Positions 1 through 5,437 of a DNA stretch of 5,437 nucleotides are shown here, one piece after another. The translations under genes were made by a program, and so were the position numbers. The first letter of the stretch is position 1. Each line of letters starts with the position of its first letter. This stretch comes from Candidatus Rokubacteria bacterium RIFCSPLOWO2_02_FULL_72_37 (GTDB lineage: Bacteria; Methylomirabilota; Methylomirabilia; Rokubacteriales; CSP1-6): positions 1 through 5,437 of the forward strand of contig MGCE01000125.1 of assembly GCA_001790315.1 (NCBI GenBank), written 5' to 3'. The notes under the pieces are model-generated. The model saw only the letters and a list, made by a program, of their open reading frames with translations. It did no database searches and was not told the DNA's origin.

Positions 1-3000
1 CTCGGCCAGGCGCCGCGCGATGATCCACGGGTACCGCGTCTTGAGATCCGCGAGCTTCGCCTCGTACTCGGCGCGGAGCGCGGCGAGCTTCTCCTCGAAC
101 GCCGCCTCGCTGGCCAGCGTCTCGGGCGCCTCGAGGCCGGCCATCTCGCGCAGGAGGTTCCACACCGCTTGCCGGTCCTCCGCGAGGCGGACGACCTCGG
201 TGTCGGCGGCCAGGCGCCCGAGCCGCCGGCCCGCCTCGAGGGTGTACAGGAAGGGCTTCTTGCCCGCGCGCTCGTCCGGTGCGAGGGAGACGAACTCGTG
301 GAAGGGCACCAACTCCTCGTCGCCGCCGTCCCCGCTGATCCGCGTGAAGTGCTTGCGGAACCGCGCCTCGGTCGCCGCCCAGTCCGCCACCGTCACCGGC
401 AGCTCCATCGTCTGCTCGGCGCCGCTCTCGTCGACGTACTTGAGCTCGTAGGTCGGCTGCGGCTCGTCGATCGACGGGTTGCCGTCGAGGCTCAGCCGAT
501 CGGCCATGCGCGGCCCGGCCGCCGGATCGTAGACGAGCAGCGGGAAGGCGCGGCTCTCGAGCGACAGCTTGGCCGCGTGCGGCGCCGCCTGGTCGGCCAG
601 GCCGTGCTCGGGCGGGCACGGGCAGTGCAGCGACAGCACCGTGGGGTAGCGGGACTGCAGGCCCTTGAGCACGCCGGCGAGCAGGTGCGACGGCGCGCCC
701 TGCGAGGACTGCACCACGAAGACGTTCCGGTGGGCGATGGCGAGGAGCGCCAGCTCCTTGCGCGTCTCCTCTTTGCCGCGCTGGCCGGGGCCGAATTCGG
801 CCATGTCGCTCACCTGGCCGAGGAAGCCGCTCGTGCACGCCTGGCCGCCCGTGTTCGAGTACACCTGCGTGTCGAGCATGACGACCCGCACGGGCTTCCC
901 CGAGGCGAGCAGGCGCGAGAGATTCTGGAAACCGATGTCGAGCAGGGCGCCGTCGCCGCCGATCGCGAGGATGGGCGGGCAGAGCGCGAACTGCTCGTCC
1001 GAGAAGCTGCGCCAGTCGAGCTTCTCGAGCTCGGGCTCGTGCGTCTTCGCGTCGTAGTCGCCGGCGAGCTCGAGCTCGCCGCGCCGCACCGCGCGGAAGC
1101 CGTCGGCCATCTTCCGCATGTGCCCCTCGAAGATGCCGATCGCGATGCTCGGCGCGTCCTGGAACAGGTGGTTCACCCACGGGAAGGGATACGGGTTGTA
1201 CGGATAGGTGCTGCCCCACACGGACGAGCAGCCCGTGGCGTTGGCGATGCCGCAGGCGGCGCGGCCATGGCCGCTCGGACCTTCCGCGTAGCGCCAGCGG
1301 AGGTCCTTGAGGTCGTCGATCATCTTCGCGATGCGCTCGACGCTCCGCTTCTTCGCCTCGTCGAGCGGCACGGGCACGGCGCCCGTGGCGCGCCCCACGC
1401 CGCCCAGGTCGGCGTCCGACGCGAGGAGCGTGCGCGCCTTGGCGTCGAGGCCCGCCAGGAGGCCGTCGAGATGCTCCACGAACTTGCGCACGCGCGGCTG
1501 CATGAGGGCGTTGAGCGCGGAGAAGACGAGGTGGAGGACCGTCTTCTCGCCGCAGCCCATGCAGGCGCCGTCGCCGCCCACCATGGAGACGTAGTTGGTC
1601 CGCTTGAGGAGCAGGGAGGGCAGCGTGCCGATGCCCTCCTCGAGGCTGGCGATGTTCACGTAGCGGTCGTCGGTCTCCGGCAGCTGTTGCCAGAGCCGCC
1701 AGTTCCGGCGCAGGCGATCGATGACCGTGGTGTCCTGCTTCACGGTCCGCAGCGCCTCGTCGGGGCAGACCTCGACGCAGATGTTGCAGCCCTTGCAGGT
1801 CTCCGGGTTGATCGTGATGGACAGCAGGCCGCCGGACCCCTTCGCGCGCGACTCGGGCACGTCGAAGAAGGGGGTGGTCTTGGCGAGCGGGAACTCGGCG
1901 AGCGCGGTCTGCACCGGCGCCCATTCCGCGTCGAGCGCGGCGCGACGCTCCGGCGTCAGGCCGAGCTTGTCCGTCACCGCCCCGTAGGCCGTGGCGGCCA
2001 CGTCGCCGAAGGTGGTGAACGGCGTGTCGCGCAGGATCCGGCGGGACTCGGTCGCGAGATGCTTGACGATCTGTCGCAGGCGGTCGCGGGAGCCGTCACC
2101 GGGCGCGCCGGCGAGCGCCGCCTGGAAGACTTCCTCCACCGAGTTGACGACGCCGGGGATCGCGGTGTCCGGGCACTGGGTCCAGCACTGCCCGCACCCG
2201 GTGCAGTTGGCCGGGACGAACTCGGGCACTTCCATGCGCACGTCCGTCATGTCGCGGATCGTGCTGGTCGCGGCGGGGAGCGAGCTGGTCGCCGCGAAGG
2301 GGTCGGCGATGCCGTCCTGCCCGGTCGCGTAGAGGAAACCGATCTGCTCCCAGAAGCGACCCGGGTTCACCATGCCGGGCTGGGCGCCCTCACCCTCCAG
2401 CCGTGCCGGACGCTGGGGCACGCGGCCGAGCTCGGTCACCTGGACCTGGAACGTCGAGCAGTCGAGCGGCCGGACCTCGTCGTAGCCGCGCCGGATCACG
2501 CGCAGGTTCTCCTCGACGACCTGCTCGCCCAGGCGTCCGAACTTCTTGATCATCTGGCTGCGGATGCCCTGGAAGAGCGTGGTCTCGTCCACGCCCCGGC
2601 CGCCGAGGAGGGGGGAGACGCGGAAGAAGGCGCCCATGAAGGCCGCGCCCTGCATGCGATAGCGGAGGTCCGCGCCCGTGGCCTCCGCGGTCGCGATCTT
2701 GAACGCGTCGAGCGCGAAGACCTTGATCTTCCGGTCCTTGATGCCCTGCTGCACGCGGGTCGGGAAGCTCGCCCAGAGCTCCTCGGGCGTGCGGTCGCTC
2801 TGGATGACGAACACCCCGCCCTCGGCGAGACCGGCCAGCGGGTCGGAGTGGCGCGTGACGTTGGGGTCGGGCGAGAGCACCACGTCCACGTGCCGGAGCT
2901 CGCAGTTGAGCCGGATGGGCTCGCGCGCGAGCGTCGCGTAGAAGGTGGTCGGCTGGCCCTTCTTCTCCGAGCCGTACTTGGGGTTGGCCTTGATGTGGAG

Positions 3001-4560
3001 ATCGAGGAGCTCGGCCGCCGTCAGCGCGAGGTTCTTGCCCATCGTGATCGCGCCCCAGCCGCCGACCGAGTGAATGCGGATGGAGAGCGATCCCTCGGGC
3101 AGCAGGTTCACGTCGGAGGCGGGCACGAGCGCGAGCTCGGTGAGGTGCGGATAGTGCTCGAGGAGCTTCTCCTGCCAGATCTGCAGCTTCGGGAGCTTCG
3201 TCCCCGGGCGGATGAACTCGATGCCGAGGTAGAACTGGCGGCGCTTCCGGTGGCCCTCGAGCATGTTCTCGACGGCGGCGATGATGTCGGTCGGCTGCAG
3301 GTCGCGGCTCCCGAGGCCGAAGCACCCGGAGTAGAAGTCGGGCACCTCGTCGGCCGTGATGGCGGAGATGCCGGCGTAGGGCACCTGGCCGCCCCGGGCG
3401 CGCCCGTTCTCGACGCCCTTGCCCATCGCCGCCCGGATCTCGCGCAGCAGCGGTGCGTCGACCGCCAGCGGCTGGTCCAGGCGCTCGAGGACGACCACGC
3501 CCCGCTTGCCGCGCAGGAGGGCGACGACGAGGTCGGCCGGGAACGGCCGGAACATCGTGATGTTCACGACGCCGACACGGAGCTTCCGCGCGGCCCGCAG
3601 GTGGTCGGCGACCGCCTCCGCGTTCCATACCACCGACCCCTGGCCCACGATCACGTACTCGGCATCCTCGACGCGATACCCGGCCGCCCGCGCGTAGCGC
3701 CGGCCCGTCAGCGCCGCGAACTCGCCGAAGGCGCGCTCGGTCAGCTCCACGAGGTGGTCGAAGTAGAAGGGGCGCTGGGCGGCCACGCCCTGCTGGTAGG
3801 CGTCCTGGTTCTGGACGACGCCGAGCATCGTCGGCGCATCGAGGTCGAACATCTCGGGGATCCGCCGCCGTCGCTCGCCGAAGACCAGGCGCTGGGCGGG
3901 GGTGGGCGAGTCGATGAGGTCGGACGGGTCGCCGAGGAACTCGCGGACGAGGTCGCGCTCCGGCAGCTGCAGCGTCTCGATCACGTGGCTCGTGAGGAAG
4001 CCGTCCTGGGCGCAGATCCCGGGGTTCAGCGAGAGCTCCGCGATGCGATGCGCGCAGAGATTGAGGTCGGCCCCCTCCTGGACGTTCTTGGCGAAGAGCT
4101 GGAAGAAGCCGGTGTCGTCCACCGCGTGGTAGTCGTCGTGGCCGGCGTGGACGTTGAGCGCGTGCTTGGTGATGGCGCGCGCGGCGATGTTGAGCACGTA
4201 GGTGAGGCGCTTGCCCGCGGCCGCATAGAGCGACTCGTGCATGTACGCGATGCCCTGACCGCTCGAGAAGTTCGTGGCCCTGAGGCCGACCATGCTCATG
4301 CCGGCGGTGACCGCGGCGGCGGCGTGCTCCCCCTCGGGCTCGAAGAAGAGCAGGCGGCGACCGTGGACGTTGGTCTTGCCGGCGGCGAGCGCCGCCGCCC
4401 AGCCCTCGCCCATCTGCGTCGACGGCGTGATCGGATACGCCCCGGCCGCCTCGCTGCCCGCCGTCTCCATCTCGACGACGGCCGCGCTGCCGTCCAGCGC
4501 CATCGGGATGCCCGGGTACTTCGGCGCCTGGGACGACACGTCCTTCTTCTTCGTGCTCAT
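1..4560 (-). CDS. Enlarged single-chain 2-oxoacid:acceptor oxidoreductase (pyruvate:ferredoxin oxidoreductase type), 3' end beyond window
   Basis: Likely oxidises pyruvate or a related 2-oxoacid with CoA to acyl-CoA and CO2, reducing ferredoxin, in the cytoplasm (family: nifJ/por). The frame is open for 1520 codons from ATG 4560, with no stop before the left edge. Domain order matches classical PFOR. TPP pyrimidine domain: YPITP at 42-46, Glu78, and Arg128 in an ARAI-x2-HAL motif, equivalent by my alignment to Desulfovibrio africanus Thr31/Glu64/Arg114. Transketolase-C-like domain: about 280-410. GLGS: 414-417. Gamma-like domain: about 425-700, with GGWGAITMGK at 500-509. Ferredoxin domain: Cys786/789/792/796 and Cys922/925/928/932. 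TPP-diphosphate domain: Cys1000/1003, Cys1111, GGDG 1201-1204, DTQVYSNTGGQ 1230-1240, Cys1315 as probable fourth proximal-cluster ligand. A cysteine-free tail of more than 200 residues ends in charged helix. Classical PFOR has about 1170-1230 residues, so this is a long variant. The start is set by a strong ribosome binding site and the ATGA overlap with the rnfB-like gene. Family is certain; pyruvate as substrate is inferred. Confidence 0.95.
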   Translation of the reverse strand, partial: MSTKKKDVSSQAPKYPGIPMALDGSAAVVEMETAGSEAAGAYPITPSTQMGEGWAAALAAGKTNVHGRRLLFFEPEGEHAAAAVTAGMSMVGLRATNFSSGQGIAYMHESLYAAAGKRLTYVLNIAARAITKHALNVHAGHDDYHAVDDTGFFQLFAKNVQEGADLNLCAHRIAELSLNPGICAQDGFLTSHVIETLQLPERDLVREFLGDPSDLIDSPTPAQRLVFGERRRRIPEMFDLDAPTMLGVVQNQDAYQQGVAAQRPFYFDHLVELTERAFGEFAALTGRRYARAAGYRVEDAEYVIVGQGSVVWNAEAVADHLRAARKLRVGVVNITMFRPFPADLVVALLRGKRGVVVLERLDQPLAVDAPLLREIRAAMGKGVENGRARGGQVPYAGISAITADEVPDFYSGCFGLGSRDLQPTDIIAAVENMLEGHRKRRQFYLGIEFIRPGTKLPKLQIWQEKLLEHYPHLTELALVPASDVNLLPEGSLSIRIHSVGGWGAITMGKNLALTAAELLDLHIKANPKYGSEKKGQPTTFYATLAREPIRLNCELRHVDVVLSPDPNVTRHSDPLAGLAEGGVFVIQSDRTPEELWASFPTRVQQGIKDRKIKVFALDAFKIATAEATGADLRYRMQGAAFMGAFFRVSPLLGGRGVDETTLFQGIRSQMIKKFGRLGEQVVEENLRVIRRGYDEVRPLDCSTFQVQVTELGRVPQRPARLEGEGAQPGMVNPGRFWEQIGFLYATGQDGIADPFAATSSLPAATSTIRDMTDVRMEVPEFVPANCTGCGQCWTQCPDTAIPGVVNSVEEVFQAALAGAPGDGSRDRLRQIVKHLATESRRILRDTPFTTFGDVAATAYGAVTDKLGLTPERRAALDAEWAPVQTALAEFPLAKTTPFFDVPESRAKGSGGLLSITINPETCKGCNICVEVCPDEALRTVKQDTTVIDRLRRNWRLWQQLPETDDRYVNIASLEEGIGTLPSLLLKRTNYVSMVGGDGACMGCGEKTVLHLVFSALNALMQPRVRKFVEHLDGLLAGLDAKARTLLASDADLGGVGRATGAVPVPLDEAKKRSVERIAKMIDDLKDLRWRYAEGPSGHGRAACGIANATGCSSVWGSTYPYNPYPFPWVNHLFQDAPSIAIGIFEGHMRKMADGFRAVRRGELELAGDYDAKTHEPELEKLDWRSFSDEQFALCPPILAIGGDGALLDIGFQNLSRLLASGKPVRVVMLDTQVYSNTGGQACTSGFLGQVSDMAEFGPGQRGKEETRKELALLAIAHRNVFVVQSSQGAPSHLLAGVLKGLQSRYPTVLSLHCPCPPEHGLADQAAPHAAKLSLESRAFPLLVYDPAAGPRMADRLSLDGNPSIDEPQPTYELKYVDESGAEQTMELPVTVADWAATEARFRKHFTRISGDGGDEELVPFHEFVSLAPDERAGKKPFLYTLEAGRRLGRLAADTEVVRLAEDRQAVWNLLREMAGLEAPETLASEAAFEEKLAALRAEYEAKLADLKTRYPWIIARRLAE

Positions 4561-5435
4561 GCGACAACCTCCTCCGCGACGCGACGCCCGCTGGGCGCCG
4601 CCCCGCCCCCGGTGAACTGGGCGCCCTCCACCCACACGATCGCGCCGGTCGGACACCGGCGCGTGGCCTCGAGCCCGGCCAGGTCGTTCTTGGCGTAGTC
4701 GACCACCGCCAGGCCGTTCTTGATCTCGATGACACCCGGTTTCGCGTCCACCGCGCACTTGCCGCAGCCGTTGCACGCGACCCGGCACAGCCGCTCCGCG
4801 GCCTCGCCCTCCAGCAGGCTCTTGCACTGCACGAGGAGCTTCTGCTCCATCGGCATGACGACGAAGAGATCCTTCGGGCACGCGCGGACACAGTCGCCGC
4901 AGGCGGTGCACTTCTCCGGGATCACCACGGGCAGCCCGACCTCGTTCATCCGGATCGCGTCGAACGTGCACGCGATCGCGCAGTCGCCGAAACTCAGGCA
5001 ACCCCAGACGCAGCCCTTCTGCCCCGCGGCCACCGCCGCCGCGGCCTTGCAGGTCACGAGACCGCGATAGTCCGCGCGGTCGACTGCCACGTCACGACCG
5101 CCCGCGCACAGGAGCCGCGCCACGCGCTGCGACGCCTGGCCCACGTCGACCCCGAGGTACGCGGCGATCTCCGCGCGGGCGTCGGGGCTCGCGACGGTGC
5201 ATTGCGCCGGGGCCAGCGATCCCGCAACGGCCTTCTCGGCGAACGCCCGGCAGCCCGGCTGGCCGCACGCGCCGCAGTTCGCGCCCGGCAGCAGGGCGGC
5301 CACGACGTCGATGCGCGGATCCTCCCAGACGTGGAACTTGCGGCTGGTGAAGGCGATCAGCGCCGCGAAGAACAGCCCGACGCCTCCGAGGATCACGGCC
5401 GAGTTGACGATGCCGCCGATGCCCAGCGCTTCCAC
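4557..5435 (-). CDS. rnfB: RnfB-like membrane-anchored polyferredoxin (Rnf electron transport complex subunit B family), 5' end uncertain
   Basis: Probably passes electrons between soluble ferredoxin and a membrane complex. From a GTG at 5435 it reads 292 residues. Only two bases lie upstream, so the true start may be outside the window, although the N-terminus already has the usual RnfB layout. One membrane helix (about 10-30) is followed by the RnfB-type Fe-S domain (GANCGACG; Cys54, 57, 62, 79). Cys110 and Cys129 lie in an RnfB-typical linker. A complete two-cluster ferredoxin unit follows (Cys142/146/152/156 and Cys176/179/182/186), with CTFDA where CPFDA is usual. A second unit is degenerate: Cys221/224/227 and Cys261 remain, but Ala231, Asp251, Gly254 and Ala257 stand where cysteines are expected, so one cluster is probably missing. 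The tail after CPTGAI is short and Gly/Ala-rich. The stop overlaps the start of the downstream PFOR-type gene by four bases, pointing to cotranscription. RnfB is often the last gene of an rnf operon, so other rnf genes may lie upstream; none is visible here. A stand-alone RnfB-like electron acceptor is the main alternative. Confidence 0.9.
   Translation of the reverse strand: MEALGIGGIVNSAVILGGVGLFFAALIAFTSRKFHVWEDPRIDVVAALLPGANCGACGQPGCRAFAEKAVAGSLAPAQCTVASPDARAEIAAYLGVDVGQASQRVARLLCAGGRDVAVDRADYRGLVTCKAAAAVAAGQKGCVWGCLSFGDCAIACTFDAIRMNEVGLPVVIPEKCTACGDCVRACPKDLFVVMPMEQKLLVQCKSLLEGEAAERLCRVACNGCGKCAVDAKPGVIEIKNGLAVVDYAKNDLAGLEATRRCPTGAIVWVEGAQFTGGGAAPSGRRVAEEVVA
4568..4575 (-). promoter_or_regulatory. 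Ribosome binding site of the PFOR-type gene
   Basis: GGAGGAGG on the minus strand, seven bases before the ATG at 4560, is a near-ideal Shine-Dalgarno sequence. It lies inside the last codons of the rnfB-like gene, whose TGA (4559-4557) overlaps the ATG (4560-4558) as ATGA. This fixes the oxidoreductase start and indicates translational coupling, with terminating ribosomes able to reinitiate on the next gene. No separate promoter or terminator fits between the two genes. Confidence 0.85.
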
Positions 5436-5437
5436 GC

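Noticed and set aside
20..451. Several shorter plus-strand open frames (such as 20-451, 665-1057, 1307-1594, 1991-2332, 4274-4615, 4720-5070)
   Set aside because: All lie antisense to the two conserved genes, encode Ser/Arg/Ala-rich sequence without motifs, and lack convincing ribosome binding sites.
1..4560. Possible frameshift or gene fusion error making the PFOR look too long
   Set aside because: I read the whole frame from 4560 to 1: it is uninterrupted, and conserved PFOR motifs appear in the correct order in the same frame on both sides of each expanded segment, so the extra length is genuine insertion.
1..4560. Indolepyruvate oxidoreductase or glutamate synthase as alternative identity for the large protein
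   Set aside because: The order TPP-pyrimidine domain, gamma-like domain, two ferredoxin motifs, TPP-diphosphate domain with GGDG and YSNTGGQ, plus the proximal-cluster cysteines, is that of single-chain PFOR. Indolepyruvate oxidoreductase alpha carries its ferredoxin motifs at the C-terminus and lacks the gamma part.
169..4698. A 1509-codon plus-strand open frame lying antisense to the PFOR gene
   Set aside because: Its codons pair exactly, in reverse, with those of the PFOR gene, so a stop would need a TTA, CTA or TCA codon on the sense strand; these are avoided in such GC-rich coding sequence. The product is a low-complexity Arg/Ala/Glu/Val/His-rich chain with no recognisable motif, and the opposite strand encodes a fully conserved enzyme over the whole stretch.
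2390..4891. An 833-codon minus-strand open frame overlapping both genes
   Set aside because: It is a shifted reading of the same strand, rich in Arg, Pro, Ser and Ala, with no domain signature, and it crosses the junction of two real genes. It is a composition artefact of high GC.
1..5437. Mobile element, CRISPR array, tRNA or rRNA, riboswitch or attachment site
   Set aside because: The window is coding from end to end on the minus strand; I saw no direct or inverted repeats, no clover-leaf-like segment and no intergenic gap that could hold such a feature.

Overview
The window is a fully coding, GC-rich stretch (about two-thirds G+C by eye, almost no A/T in wobble positions), read entirely from the minus strand. 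It holds two genes, neither of them closed by the window: the 3' end of an RnfB-like iron-sulfur protein gene (right side, about 4.56-5.44 kb) followed directly by a very large single-chain 2-oxoacid:acceptor oxidoreductase of the pyruvate:ferredoxin oxidoreductase (PFOR) type, which fills everything from 4560 to the left edge (1520 codons, no stop reached). There is no intergenic space, RNA gene, mobile element or CRISPR array that I can support.

The two genes overlap by an ATGA start/stop junction (4557-4560). A strong Shine-Dalgarno sequence for the oxidoreductase sits inside the last codons of the rnfB-like gene, so they are almost certainly cotranscribed and translationally coupled. Functionally this makes sense: a PFOR oxidises a 2-oxoacid with CoA to acyl-CoA and CO2 and delivers low-potential electrons to ferredoxin-like acceptors. 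RnfB is the membrane-anchored, cluster-rich subunit by which the Rnf complex takes electrons from ferredoxin. The arrangement suggests pyruvate (or another 2-oxoacid) oxidation feeding a membrane electron-transfer complex. The rest of that complex, if present, would lie upstream, beyond the right edge.

Both proteins depart from the textbook forms. The oxidoreductase keeps every PFOR active-site and cluster residue I could check, but it is at least 300 residues longer than classical PFOR. Internal expansions lie in the gamma-like domain, between the two ferredoxin motifs, and between the cysteines of the proximal cluster. The RnfB-like protein has lost, as a set, the four cysteine positions that would hold one cluster of its C-terminal ferredoxin domain, while keeping the four for the other cluster.

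The organism is an uncultured-type, high-GC bacterium using ferredoxin-based metabolism. Long PFOR-like proteins of this kind are, from memory, found in groups such as Rokubacteria/Methylomirabilota, Acidobacteria and deltaproteobacterial lineages, but the taxon cannot be fixed from this sequence alone.
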